Counted from the stretch's first letter, positions 46,523 through 60,055 are shown. The stretch is 64,000 nucleotides of DNA from Anoplopoma fimbria (GCF_027596085.1 NC_072456.1:20209218-20273217); one strand, 5' to 3'. Numbers and translations are program-made. The notes: a model not told the origin generated them from the letters alone.

Positions 46523-47545
46523 TACAACAGTTTTCCTTTGAATCATTTGTTGACACTCAAAGTAGAGTTCATTGTATTTAACATTAGATTACGAACACTT
46601 TAATGTCATGTGAGGAGATATCTGAATTTTAGAAAATTAAATTTAGGAAAATGCATGAACCAATGAATTAAAAGAGACTCAATAAAAAGTTTTACTGAAA
46701 AAGATAACACTGTTTAGGAAATATAAATATGTGTTTGTTAAATGATATGGCAGGCGGTTCAAAGTGAGTGAATAGAATCATTTCTGAAGGTTTGTGTTTT
46801 GAGCTGCAGCCCACTGAGATAAGTGAAGGTCAGGCTGTAATCTTCATGAGTCATGACTGAAGATCTTCCTGATCGTACCGAGAACGGGTTTGTTGACATA
46901 TGATGCTGCTTCGTTATTTTACTTTATTATCTTTGGCTACTGAGCTTCGGGGTTAAAACCTTAGAACTACAAGACATTTTAAACTTCATCATTTTTTTTT
47001 TTTTTGATTGTTTAAAAGTAGTTGATTTAATTGCTGTATTCCCTGTTTCCACACCTAAAGTTTACTTCATTTATTTCAATAAATGTCAGTAAATGAAGAT
47101 TTGAATGTGATTTTTAGCCCTGATACATTTTTTTGATGTCCCTTTTCTTAAAATATGTTCCAGATATTTAGATTAGACACTTCTTGCTTGGAAAAAAATG
47201 AAAGGAAGAGGCTTTTATACAGGTCAAACACACACAGCTCTTCATTTCCACACTATGCCAGATTCCTACATGGTTTATTGAACCTCAGTCTTGCGAGTAC
47301 TTCACTTGTCCACAAGATGTCACTTTACTCAACAGTTTTGTTTGCCATCTCTTTCACGCTTAAAAGTTTAGATACAACCAGGAAGAAATACTTTGCCTTT
47401 TAAAGTGACATAATCACCATCGGAGAATGCTGAAATCTGGACAGGATGAATAATAAATCATTAACTGACAAAGAAGAGGAATTGCTGTTTGGTGACATCA
47501 CGTGACTGATGTCATTGATTACATTTTTTAACTATGAGCTCAACT
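46523..47545. other. intergenic, no gene recognised
   Basis: AT-rich, low-complexity sequence. No exon or clear repeat recognised. Confidence 0.5.
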
Positions 47546-48712
47546 CTCTACTGCAGTGGTGGAAAGTAACTAACGACAATAACTCATGTACTGTACTTGG
47601 GTCTAATTTTGAGGTACTCCTGCTTTACTTGATTACTTCCATTTTCTGCTGCTTTATACTTCTTCTTCACTACATTTGAGAGTGACATTTTTTATTCCAC
47701 TGCCTTGATTTGAACGCTATACTAGTAACTGAAGATTTTATACACAAAATATGATGCAGCGTTTTAGATCATATTCCCCAACAGTATATAAGGTAGAATA
47801 TAATAGAAAATATATTTACATGTAAAAGGCAGACATTTTTATTTGTTTTGCATGTTGAAAATCTGCCATTAAAAAGGGTACATTAAAACAAAAGATATTA
47901 CATCCAAACAGGACATATTAAAACACATTTACATAAAACCACAGTACACATTAGCAGCTACATTAAAACAGGAAAACAGGTTCTCGATAGTGAGTACTGA
48001 TATAAAAATATATAAATGCTGTGTGCTACAGTAGCAAGCTGGCTTTAAAAAGTAGATGACGTTCTTAATAATTAAGATATTTTACAGGGACAAAAGATGT
48101 TTTTGATTACAGAGGGGACTCTGTAACACCTTAACGTTATGTTGGAATTAAGCTTTACTCTCACCAGCTATAACATTAAAATGCTGCTTTTATGTTAATT
48201 CAATAATAATAATAATCCCAATAAATGATAATCAAATTACCAGTGTCACTCCAGGATTTTATAAATAGGATAACCACATATGGGAATCTTTTTTGCGTTA
48301 CCTCACAATAAGATTTGCCTTCCCAGAGTTTTCCTAGGAAACGAGGGGGAATGCAAAAGTAGTTCAGAAACAAAATTCCCACTGTGACCCTTCGGGCGCC
48401 CCTCAGGGTAGAGGATAGTATGGGGGTGGCAACTATTTTAGTTGGCATGTACGTGGCACACAATTTTATCACAGTATCTGGATTTTTGTTCCAGTTTAGA
48501 TATATCCATATAAGCACAACTTAGTATGAAACTTAATTAGTGTCGGCCTACAGGGAGGCCATTTGGATGATGATATAATAAGACAATACTCTGATAGGCA
48601 CCAGTCTGCATAATGAGTTGTTTTACTTTTGAAACTTAAGGTGCACTTCAGTATTAATACTTTGGTACCTTTACTCGTAACCATATTTTTACATTGTGCC
48701 ACTGCTCTACTG
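47546..48712. mobile_element. nonautonomous hAT-like element with perfect 8-bp target-site duplication
   Basis: The element spans 47554-48704 (1,151 bp) and is flanked by CTCTACTG at 47546-47553 and again at 48705-48712. An exact 8-bp duplication is the hAT signature. The left end is CAGTGGTGGAAAGTAACTAA; the right end reads inward CAGTGGCACAATGTAAAAAT, so the first six bases are perfect inverted repeats. Subterminal TACTTGGGT/TACTTGATTACTT phrases resemble Tol2-like ends. No transposase frame is present, so movement must have used a protein supplied elsewhere. Confidence 0.88.
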
Positions 48713-48791
48713 GATGTGGACCAAAATATTAATCACTAAAGCTGAAGAAACCACCAAAACAGGATATTCTACAGTCATGTATGCAAATGAG

Positions 48792-49010
48792 TTGGGGAAA
48801 GTAACTTTACTTAAGTTATGTACATATTGAGGGACTTGAGTATTTAGAATTCTACTGTATTATACTTCTACTCCATTACATTTTAGAGGGACATTTTTGA
48901 ATGCATTACTGTACATTTATGTGGCAGGTTTAGTACTTTACGGATTAAGATTTGACAGACAAGCTTTTTAAAAACAATATATTGTAATGGATACTTATAA
49001 GTTATGTAAT
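48792..49010. mobile_element. hAT-like fragment
   Basis: GGGGAAAGTAACTTTACTTAAG, GACTTGAGTATTTAGAATTC, ATACTTCTACTCCATTACAT and AGAGGGACATTTTTGAATGC match the left half of a hAT-type element. The right end is not found. Confidence 0.6.
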
Positions 49011-49513
49011 CACTAATAATTATCTTTTGGTATGAATGAATATGTCCTCCCTCTGCCACCGTGGCTGATAAAGTTTAACCGTAACATATTTAGAATAATT
49101 TAAGAGACAAATACATAGACATACAATCAGAACTAGAACATCCAAGAGTTAAATGACTGATGATCTGTAAGAAAATAACTGTGAAATTGTTCTGTTAATT
49201 TGAAATTGATATGCTTGTTCTTTTCTTTTACATGCTCATGTATCTTATGTGACACATTACAATGTAAATATGGGACTTTCTGTTCAGTAATAGGTTTGCT
49301 GGAAACCATGAGACACTTGACTCATCAGGAAAAGCCAATTCAAATATTGACAGTATCTGTGATGATACCTGTTTGGTTTGTTGACAAAGTGTTCTCTTTG
49401 GCAGAAAGACAGAGTGTATATTGAGGTAGAATCAAACCTTTTAAATTTGAACATTTCCACTGTCTTTTGGTGCCGTTTAGTCACCAAATGTTGCATTAAG
49501 CTCTGTGTTGCAG

Positions 49514-49970
49514 ACAGTGGTAGAAGAAATACTCAGATGTTTTACTGAAGTAGAAGTTCTAATACAACAATGTTAAATATATATATATTTATAGTCATTA
49601 TATACAACAATGTGTAAGCATTTTAAAGTTGTAGCTGCTTGAAGAGGCTGGTTTTATCTAATTTATATAGCGTTAGGTGCTTGATTGCAATAGATTGCCT
49701 TTCTTAGGGGTCTCAAGTCAAAGATGTTGGAAAACACTGGTTTACTTATTGGCAATGCATTTTATTTTATAAACTTGGAATAAATCAAGTGCTTTTTTTG
49801 TCATGTAAAAAATGTATCCAAAAAGTAACCAATAAGTAAAGCTGTCAGAAATATAAAGTGGAGTAAAATTTGCCTGTGACGTATAGTGATGATGAAATAT
49901 AAAGTAGCATAAAATAGAAACAACAAGCAAGTAAGCAGTAAGCAAGTACTTACTTCAAAATAGAAGGCCA
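49514..49970. mobile_element. hAT-like element, right end lost
   Basis: Begins CAGTGGTAGAAGAAATACTC. 49,835-49,950 carries AAGCTGTCAGAAATATAAAG, TGGAGTAAAATTTG and AAAGTAGCATAAAATAGAAA, phrases from the inner right half of such elements. A LINE tail follows almost at once, so the right terminus may have been cut by that insertion. Confidence 0.6.
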
Positions 49971-49989
49971 CTACATATTTGAACATGTG

Positions 49990-50250
49990 AATCGTTGCAT
50001 ATTTTTGGAACAAACTCTGCACAAAACTACCACCTCGAAAAATTGCACAGCTCTTTGGTTTTTTTGTGCAATACTATAACTATAATTATTCTGTCTAGAT
50101 TTTTTTTAGTTTTTTCTTACTTACTTACTTATCTAAAATACTTGTTTGTTTTTTCTACTATGTACCTTGTTTGCACTATATCTATGCTGCTGTAATCCTG
50201 TAAATGTCCCCGCTGCGGGACTAATAAAGGATTATCTTATCTTATCTTAT
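49990..50250 (+). mobile_element. LINE 3' tail ending (TTATC)n
   Basis: The 3' end has TATGCTGCTGTAATCCTGTA, CCCCGCTGCGGGACTAATAA and AGGATTATCTTATCTTATC. A shorter copy of the same tail lies near 53,385-53,430. The stretch from 50,251 to 50,500 is AT-rich with nothing recognised. Confidence 0.75.
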
Positions 50251-50549
50251 TTTAATTAATCATAAAAATGTATATATTATATTTTATTAATATTTCTTTT
50301 GTAATTTACTCCATTTAATATTGATACTTCTTGATTTTTTTTACAATATTTTCTTTTTTTTAATTATTAATTTTCTTTCTTTAATGCACCAATACACCTA
50401 AGCAGATTCATTTATATGTGAAAACCTACTTGCCAATAAACCGGATTCTACTTCTGATTTAATGAATGCACATCCCTTCTCTGCTTGCAGGTAGATGTTT
50501 GTATCTTAACAGAAGTGAACATAGACAGTGGAGACAAACATCTGCTCTT

Positions 50550-51330
50550 TGACAGGAGATGGGCGTTGCCCGTCCAGCCGAATGTCAGTCGCTTCGGCCG
50601 ACACGCCTCCAAAAGGAGGACTTCCTCTCAGGCAATTTAGGAAGTCAACCATCCGGAAAAGTCCCGCCTTAAAACGCCCTGCGAGCTCCGTTCCCATTCG
50701 CCGCGGCCGCTGTCAATCAATTATATCCCAAGTGACGTCAGCAGCAGCAGCGCCACACCGGGGCTGAGGAGTGGGTGACGAAAAAGCAATCAAAAAAAAA
50801 CACCAGGAGCGATGAAATGCACGGACTACACGGGTCCATTTGACTGCTAAATAGCTGGTTGGGTATTTTGAGGGTTTGTTCCCGGTTATGCATGTTGGAG
50901 AGCATCATTTTAACACTAAAAAGCTCCTCTGTCAAGCCGAGATTTCTGTGTTTTTCCCCCCTCACCACTCGGCTGCTTTTTCCCAGGGATGGCTAGCTGA
51001 GCTAACCTAGCTAGCTAACGATTAGCCTGCTACATCGGGCAGCTGGTGTCTCGGTTCTGCAGGAGGATCGCCGATCTGAGCGGTGTTTTTACGGTCGGAT
51101 CGCTGCACACGGTTGTCGTCCGTCGAGTGGTGGTGGTGGCAGCGGGGGTAGCCTGGCTGTGGGTCCGGTAGATGGACGGTTCTGACGGGCGCTCATCGTC
51201 ACTGCGCGGGCGTACAGCGGTGGTTTCGGGGCGGCTAGCCTTGCACTCGGCCGGGCGACCAGCGGAGGGATTGTACAAATGTGGCAACCAGTACTGCCCC
51301 GCTGTCTCTGGGACCAAAGCTGCTAGTTTG
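50550..51330 (+). promoter_or_regulatory. CpG-rich promoter / first-exon region of gna11
   Basis: GC- and CpG-rich DNA stands out from the AT-rich surroundings, directly upstream of gna11 exon 1. It contains a NotI site (GCGGCCGC, 50703-50710), a perfect CRE palindrome at 50733-50740 and further CpGs through 51,300. No TATA box is evident. CpG-island promoters are usual for broadly expressed Gq/11 genes; the TSS itself cannot be placed. Confidence 0.6.
50733..50740. promoter_or_regulatory. perfect CRE palindrome (TGACGTCA)
   Basis: TGACGTCA is the full consensus for CREB/ATF dimers. It sits in the CpG-rich region about 1 kb upstream of the gna11 start codon. Binding is inferred from the motif only. 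Confidence 0.55.
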
Positions 51331-51399
51331 GAGTAAAAACAACCTTTTTTATTTACTTAATGAGTGTTAAAGTTGCTGTCTTGGTTGACTAGCCACACA

Positions 51400-51428
51400 G
51401 GAGAGAGAGAGAGAGAGAGAGAGAAGAG
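51400..51428. repeat. (GA)n microsatellite in the gna11 5' flank/UTR
   Basis: About 12 GA units, 350 bp upstream of the start codon. Confidence 0.95.
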
Positions 51429-51725
51429 ATTTAACATATTGGAGGAAATCTGACAATCCATCAAGTTGTCACGTTAGCTCAACGTTAGCAGCATTGAGCC
51501 TGCAAAGCTAGTGGACTGGTTCAATATAATGGTGGTTATTATTTGCACATTTCACAGGTTGCATTGCACATTCCCTCTGATCTGCGGTCGGTCCCTGTAC
51601 GCCTGAGGATCTGCAAAACAGAAAAAGACTTAGCTGTCAAATATTGTGACACTTGACAGCAGATTCTGCACAAATCTCCCTCCAAGCAGCATCATCAACA
51701 TCTGGACTGCTGCTGCTTTATTTGA

Positions 51726-52218
<493 letters not shown>

Positions 52219-52432
52219 CAGTAGCAGTCAAAAGTTTGGACACACCTTCTCATTCAACTACTTTGAAGAATCTAAAATATAAAACATATTCTGGTTTGTT
52301 GAGCATTTGTTTGTTTACCACATAATTCCATATGTGTTCCTTCATAGTTTGGATGTCTTCAATATTAATCTACAATGTAGAAAAAAAAAACCATTGAATG
52401 AGAAGGTGTGTCCAAACGTTTGACTGGTACTT
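52219..52432. mobile_element. Tc1/mariner-type MITE (palindromic) in gna11 intron 1
   Basis: The left TIR (52221-52257) includes CAGTCAAAAGTTTGGACACA and then CCTTCTCATTCAA. The right TIR (52394-52430) is its reverse complement with about two mismatches in 37 positions. TA dinucleotides flank both sides (52217-52218 and 52433-52434), as expected for Tc1/mariner insertion. The centre is AT-rich with no open frame. Confidence 0.88.
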
Positions 52433-52439
52433 TATATAC

Positions 52440-55400
52440 AGTATGTATGTGTTTATCAATATATGAATGACATTTACGCCACCATCTTTGGTCAGTCCTC
52501 TTCTTTGCTTTTACCTCCACAGCTTCAGTGAAAGCCCTTTGACATGGTCAGGTTCATGACAATCTTATATGCAAGACAAGTAAGACGACCAGTCACAAAA
52601 TAACGGAGGCAGGAGAATATCTTCACTTCATGTATTTGTTTCCGGATTCATTTTGACTATGTTGTGACTTTGCTACAACTCGTGAAACCCCAAAAGACAC
52701 ACTTCTGCATAAGATGGGTATAGAAAGAGGTTTCTTTCTGTAAGTCCACTCAATTGTCATCTAAATTAAATTCGATGTCATAGAATTATACATAGTTATC
52801 CACGGGAATAAAAAAAGATTTATGCATTTGTTAGTTAAGTTTAGCTTCATCACATCCAGCTGTCAACTGTTCCCTCTTCTTCCTGTACTCGCCTTCCACA
52901 TTACTGTAGTTTTATCTGCCTGTTAAACATGGCTTGAATACAGATTAACAGTTTGTTTTAATTAAGTCTACTACAAGAGAGACCACATTCTCTTGGTGTC
53001 TGGTCTAGAAAAAAGGGCCTTCACTGAGGTGTCCCACTCTGGGAAAACACTGTTCTCCAAAGAATAGACTCTGCCATCCACAGACTCATGTTCATGTTTA
53101 AATAGGAGCAGCAGAGCCATTGTGCGTTTTATGTAATGTTATATTGACAGAGCTGTTATTTAGCTTATTAGAGCTTACTAGAGTTAAGTCCAAGTTTAAG
53201 ATTGTCTCCAAAGAGCATCCCTAGTACTAACTGAAGTATTCAGTATCATGCTATGAGTACACTTCAGTAACTCTGTGGTTTGTTGTCACAAGGGACTGAA
53301 TTCACACTTTCTGGCTTTATCAGGATTCACTTGCTCCTATCAGCAACAACGTCCAACACTAAAAGAGATGGCACTGAATAAATTTGCAAATTTTCCTTCT
53401 GTGGGACTAATAAAGGATTATCTTATCTTCATTTGACAAATAGCCATTCTTGACTGTGTTCTCAAACAATTCATGTTTATGAGTTGTATCACTGTGAGAA
53501 CCTCACGGGGAGCTGGACTTGTTGAATGCGGAAAAATAATAAGTTGTTGTATTTTTGCTAACATAAGGAGGTTTTATTATCTTGAGGAGATCTTGAGAGA
53601 ATATGACTGTAATATAATCTCATAAAGATCCATTTAGAAACACACCATGCACAGAAACATTGGTAAATGGACGGGCAGTGGCTTGAGCAATGTAGCCAGT
53701 TATTGAAAAGGTTTAACTCCAACCGATTCTCCAAGATGCATAAGTAATCTTTACTCCTTACACCTTTAACTACGTCTGTATAGTGGTATGTTGAAGTTTC
53801 AATGAAAACGAGATGCAGTGAAATTAGCATTCTCTTTTTTTAAAGCGGCTCCAGTAATTTTCCAAACATATGGTCATACAGAAGCTATAACAAGCTGTTG
53901 TAGCATTTATCTGATCCCTGATCAGCGCTGTTTGATCTGTACTGGTGAGAGAGCATTGATCCCTATGGGTAAGGAAGTAGCGTGGGTGAGGAATTGGCGT
54001 GAGTGAGAGCCCATAAGGTCCAAACTTTTGTCTCACTAGTAATTAATTCATGAATGCATTTCATCCGAGTGATATAGATTATGAATCATTTCTAGCTTTT
54101 TAGCAAAACCGTTATTGTATAAAATTGAATTTCAAAGTGCAAGTTATTTCACTTTTGGAGGTTTTAACCATTACCATGCAGCTTCAGGCGCATTACCGCC
54201 ACCATCGGGACCAGAGCAGCACCAAACCTGATTTGCATGTAGCCTGCGAAAACCAGATGCAGTCATTTGTTTTTCTGGGTATCTCGGACACATATGTGTT
54301 GCTAACGGTAAACAGACGTGTATTCAATTGTGAGTGTAAAGTGTAGACGGGGGTTTTGATTAGAGGATTTTTAAATACTGCTACAGCATGACCGTCAAAC
54401 TATACTGGATTTTTGAAGCTAATAGGAATGTAATTACATATTTGGGAAATTACTGATACAGATTTCATAGTTTGGGTTCATAAATGCTAATCATATTGGG
54501 GCTGTTGAATAAGTCAGAGTGGCTTACAAATGTTGCTAACCACCAGTCGCTATGTTAAATCAGTATTTGTATAATAAACCAGATGTATCTATGCTAAGTT
54601 ATGAGATATCAACTTACTGCAATCTGTTGATATTTTGATATACTATGACGTTTCAGTGTGACTGAATGCCACATGATAACGAAGCACTCCTCTTATTGTT
54701 AAATGGCTTACAAAAAATCCTGGTTGGTAACACACAAAAGGCATCTGTTGATTCAGTTGGCCAACATATTGCCAAACATTGATTAGAAATATAAAAGTGT
54801 TGTTGGCCGGGCGACATATTGTTATTGTCCTTCCTTTCCTGCTCACAGATGAGATGCTCGAATGGTGACTCACTCGTAGAGATTGATTTGGAAGCCATCC
54901 GTTCTCCGTCCACACAACCCAAATCTTTTTTTCGTTTGGAAATGCTAAAGTACAAATTGCAGGAGTCGTTTTAGTTTCAGCTCGTGGTGGGAGTCTGCTG
55001 TCGCATTATTTAAGCTTGTGTTAAAAAGGATCTAAGCACTATTTAGCCACGGCAGTGTGAGTTATAGTGCACTCTGGTTGTCTCGCTTCATTTGGAACCT
55101 ATTATGGACGTCTTTGATCCTTTTTATAGACCTTCACGCAAAGTGTAGCTTTTTATTATGTCTTTGGCTGCATATCACGTCTTCGGTCTTTTCTCTGCAG
55201 CGGCTTGTGACTGCTTGAGTTCACTGTTTAATTGGGGAAAGAAATGACAAACTTTAACAAAGAGAGTTTTGGGGATTTGCTCACTAATTCAGCTGTAACC
55301 AAATATTCCAGTTTTCAGCTGGAAAGACACAACCTGGGTATTTCTCTGACTCTCATTGTCGTGCTCTTCTAAAGTGCGTATGCATCTTAAAACCTTTTAC

Positions 55401-56480
55401 TTAAATGGTTAACGTTGGATGCAGAGTGACATACCTACTTTACCTACTGACAAGTTGTTGTTTTTTAACAGACAACTATTCCAGCTGTTTATCGGGAACA
55501 GGCTGGCTTTCCTCAACAGTGTGGTTAGCTGGTGCATGGTAGAAATGCCGGCTGAGGAAGAGTCGGGATCAGAGGAGTGCTCTGCCGCCTGCTGTAGCTA
55601 ATGAAAGTCACAAGTAATTAAATGTGTACAGCCAGAGCCCAGGGAGCTGCAGTTATAACACCAGTTTGTGAGCTGTCTTCAGTACAGGACATTTTTTTTT
55701 TTTTCAAAATGTGGGAACGACTGTGTGTTAGTGGAACTGTGTCAAACTGCTGCTGTGGATTTTCACATAGATATCTTCACTAACTGAAATTGGCAGATGC
55801 ACACTAAAGTATACATGAGATCTGAAGAAGTAGGAATGGCCAGGGTCTGACAGTTATCAGTGAAAGGTACTTTTATTTCCCCCTGATCTGGAATTTGATC
55901 AGTTTCTATAAAAAGTCCTATTTTCTTGTTATTACAATATAGTTTCGTTTTCTTGTGACATATTTTTCTCAGGATTATTTCATACTAAGTATTTATTTTA
56001 CAACAAGAAACTTAACTCGTAACCTAAAAGTATCTTGTTATATCAAGAAAAAAAGTATTTGTATTTGTGAATCGTGGCAGTGTGCAAACAATGACTCGAG
56101 ACAGTGACTTTCACTTCTCCCATGTGGATCCTCTGTTGACTTAAAGGTTAAGTCAGTTATAAGAATTAAAAACCTGTAAAACGTGTACTTACGCTTTACT
56201 GTCCTAATGCATCATAGCTTTCCTTCTTCTTTGTTCATATTGTACAACCCTGTTACAAAGCAGTTGAGTAATGCATTTTAAAATGTGACATCACTCCCTT
56301 TTCTTTATCAAGTCTAAAATCAATGTTGTGTAGATTTGTTGTCCAATCTCTGACAATTTGAATTGTCGTGTCTCATCATTTTATAACTAAAACGGCCAAA
56401 TATTGTCTCTTGATCACAAAAATCCAGAGAAATGCCATTTTAAATGAAATATCGCTGCAGAGATGTTGTTGGCTACACAT
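52440..56480. other. gna11 intron 1, largely featureless
   Basis: No gna11 exon 2 or other exon recognised. A short LINE tail (GTGGGACTAATAAAGGATTA) sits at 53,385-53,430. 55,925-56,060 is AT-rich with TTCTTGTTAT/ATATCAAGAA inverted phrases that may be a decayed repeat. Confidence 0.55.
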
Positions 56481-56485
56481 GCTGG

Positions 56486-56776
56486 GGGCGGCTGTGGCAT
56501 AGTGGAGAGCAAGGTAGTTCTCCAATCAGAGGGTCGGTGGTTCGATACCCGGCTTCGGCAGTCGATGTGTCCTTGGGCAAGACACTTAACCCCAAGTTGC
56601 TCCCGAAGGCTTGCCATCGGTGTGGACTGGATGTTGCATGAATGTTAGTTAGAGTCTGATGGTGGCACCTTGCATGGTAGCCTGTCATCAGTGTGTGAAT
56701 GATATGTAATATACTACTGATTGTAAGTCGCTTTGGATAAAAGCGTCTGCTAAATGACTGTAATGTAATGTAATGT
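56486..56776 (+). mobile_element. tRNA-derived SINE, near full length, in gna11 intron 1
   Basis: Same family as 37919-38215. The A-box region is TGGCATAGTGG and the B box GGTTCGATACC keeps the canonical CG. It lacks an 8-bp stretch (GAATGGGT) present in the other two copies. A weak 5-bp direct repeat, ATGCT, flanks it. Confidence 0.9.
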
Positions 56777-56809
56777 AAAATGCTCTCGGTACAGATGCCC
56801 ACAAAAATC

Positions 56810-57135
56810 ACAACCAAGATTATTTGAACATGCTTTGATGAAAGTAACCTTGCTCGCCATATTTGTCTGCTGTTTGGTGCTGAGCAGGTCGTGTACAGGG
56901 AGTTTTAAGCTGCCTGCTGCGGCTGAAAAAGACACCATGTGAGCAGTGAGACTGAACCAAAACAGTGAAGCTGCTGCTATAAAAACAAAACGACGAACCG
57001 AAAGTTGCTACGGAGCTTAGTAGAGCTGTTAACGTGATGATTATCTGTGAGCTCATCACTATGAATGACACCTGTCACGTACATATAATGTAATCCATTG
57101 CTAATATAAAATATTGATTATAGCTGCTTTAATAC
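56810..57135 (+). repeat. dispersed repeat family D, copy 2
   Basis: Contains TGAGCAGTGAGACTGAACCA, AAACGACGAACCGAAAGTTG, GAGCTGTTAAC and the ending ATTGATTATAGCTGCTTTAA, in the same order as 29225-29660. Confidence 0.6.
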
Positions 57136-60055
57136 AACAAAGTTATGCAAACTTTGAGCAATTCTGCTAAAGGTTCAGCATACCCATTCACGGGTTTTTC
57201 GGGTATTTTTGCTTCATCGGTTACATAGAAAAGCAATTTTCATGTGATCAGCATGAAAGAACTTAACGTAATGTAAAACCGTTGCATGCATGTTTATATT
57301 TTCGAGGATGAAATGAGCTAAAATAGTTTGAACTTTTGATTACACACACGAGCACGCACCTACACACTGAGCACACACTCCATCCGTCAATGTGCACACC
57401 GCTCAAACAGGTCGGTAGTATCTGGGTTAATGAGTGTTTGTTTTTTGGCAACACCCAAGGATGTCTCATGCATGAAGCCTACCTACGCCTATTATGGTTT
57501 CTCTTAGCAAGTCTTTCAGTAAAGCCAAGCAGATAAGCCCTGTGTTAGCCACATTTATTTGGATCCCTGTTAGCTGCTGCCAAGGTAACGGCAGGCATGG
57601 CAGAGTTTTGTGGAACTAACAGAATTGCAGTCAGTACAGATGAACAACCCACACACACAGAGAGGATAGAATGACGTAAAAGAGACTTGATAGCGGGTGT
57701 GTATGAACAGTGGCATTGTGGGCCATCAGAGGACTGCCCTGTGGTACCCAGCTATCCTCATAGGCCCACCAGCACTGCTGAAGGCAGAGTTGGCAGATCC
57801 CTTCCTTTATCCCTCACTCCCACAACTGTATGTCTAACAGCGCTGACTGACTCTCAGCCAAGGTTGATAATGCTAATCGTCACCCACGTGAGTTTATTTC
57901 CAAGAAAATCTCAAATTGCTAGACTCATGCAGCCCGACCTGGTGTGTGACTGTGCCAAGTTACTGCCAGTTAGTTTAGACAAATGCATATTGGTTTATGT
58001 TGAAATAGTTTTTTTTTTTAATGCACCATGAAAGTCACATGTACTTTTCAGTTCTGTTCCACAAACAGATGAAACCCATTCCACCTGTCAAGTTATCAGT
58101 GGGATACTGAATACATTTTCATAATGCTGCCAGACAGGACATCTATTATTTCTTGACCCCATATGACTTGTGTGGCACAATCTTTCCTGTCAACAGGAAG
58201 CCTCGCCTGCCATTGGTGGTCTAACATTGTATTCATTGTGCATTGCGTTAGGTGATTATAGTTCTCATCCAGTTTATGCTGAAATGATGAGTTGCTTTGC
58301 TACCTTTCACTGTCATATTTAATTTAAAGTAAATCCTATTTTTTGACTGTTGGTCAGACAAAGTAAACCTAAAAACTAAACTATGAAATGTCAGAAAATT
58401 GTGCAAAAAAATCTATTTACAGTTCCACCAAGCCCACTGTGATGACTTTTTAATTTGCTTGTTTTGTTCAACCAGCTGTCTAAAACTCAAACATATTAAA
58501 TTTACTGCCACATATGAAAAAAGAAAATAATCAAGTCTTTACATTTGAGAAGCTGAAACCAGAGAATATTTGGCTTTTTTGCTTCAAAATTGACTGAAAC
58601 AATCAATAGATTATCAAAATAGTATTAATCCAGCATATTTCTGGGTTTAGGTATCCGGGTATGGGTTCAAATGTGACATCATGGCTCTTTATACACAAGG
58701 CACTGCTTGGCAAGTAAAGATAGGTTAATGCAGTGTTCAACAATACTATCTTTATAGTTAGTCCAGTTTACAGCTCTTTTCACAAGTGCTGTAATGACAA
58801 TCAAAGCAGATGCTGCATTATCAGCTATGAGTAAGTCACAAAATGCGATGACTAACCGTCTCTGCTTTGCCTTTTTACAGTGTGAGACTTTCATAGATAA
58901 GAAATATTTATTAATGATTTGCACAGTTTATCTGGAACTTTTTGGTTCCAATAAGAACATTTGTAAAGTACACTCTGTGGTCAGTTTATTAGGGAACAAA
59001 CTAGATAAAACTTATGCAGTCTTGAGGTTTAAACTGTTTTTTGTTTTATTTTGGTGCCGTAGTGTTGCTGTTAAATGGAATTGCATTTTACTGAGAAGGG
59101 CTTTTTTTTGGACATCCCCATTTATATCAGCGGATGAAACATGCTGTGAGAAACGCTGCAGATGAAAATGGGAAGAAATTTCATCTGACCTTTTTAAATG
59201 GCCAATGTTTAGGATTTAGGAGGCTTTACTTTTTTATTTTCTTTTATGATTTTAACATTTTAACTAATTTCATTGCCTCATTCCTGTTAGTTTCTCTGAC
59301 GAAGCACTTGTACTGTAAGTATACCTCTTTTGAGAGATATTTGTATGCAGCCCTGTGCTTCTGTGCCTGTGTAGATGAAAATTTGAGTTTCACAGTGTGG
59401 TACGCAGGCAAGACAAGTAGGTGTTCGTAGTTCTGTACTGTTTGTCTGTCGGCTCTGTTGGTTGAGCAAACTAATGTTGACACACCCAGAGTTTCGGCAG
59501 TTATGTGGCAGCCAGGCCGCTGAAAGACTGCCCAGTGCTTCTCATGTCACCGCCTGTCTGGCTTCGTTATTATGGACGCGTATGGTCCCGATAAAACCTT
59601 CTCATATAGCTTAATGTCTTTATTTGTATTTAAAGGTCTATGGTAGATGGAAACGTAAACATTTATTATGGTTTTTTTGAAAGACAAATCTATAAGTTGT
59701 ATCACTTGTTTTATCAGTGGAGTGCCTGTGTGTGTGAATATGAAAATCTAACCGGTCTGGATACCTAAAAAGACAAAAAAGGCTTCAACGTTCTTTTTGT
59801 ATGTTTACACAGCAACACATTAGCCACGGGCAAGTTCCCAACTTAGTCTTGGACTAGGAAGAAGGAAGTCAAGTTTAATACAGCTCACAATTAGTTAAAG
59901 GACTGCGAACTGCAGCAAAAACCTCTGTATACTGGGAAATACTTCTGTTCCAGTACAACTAGTGTTTTCATTAAATGGGAACCAAAATAGGCAAAACGAT
60001 TAAATTGACATGCAAGTGCTTAAGAAGGAAAAGTATGCTAATGATCAAAGATCTG
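57136..60055. other. gna11 intron 1, no gene recognised
   Basis: No exon recognised. 58,330-58,630 is a reversed copy of the common fish repeat also at 40830 (TTTGACTGTTGGTCAGACAA, GAGAATATTTGGCTTTTTTG, ACAATCAATAGATTATC). Confidence 0.5.

Noticed and set aside
54490..55200. Possible gna11 exon 2 in the middle of the intron
   Set aside because: No TGESGKSTFIKQMRIIHG-like translation in any frame here or elsewhere to 64,000.
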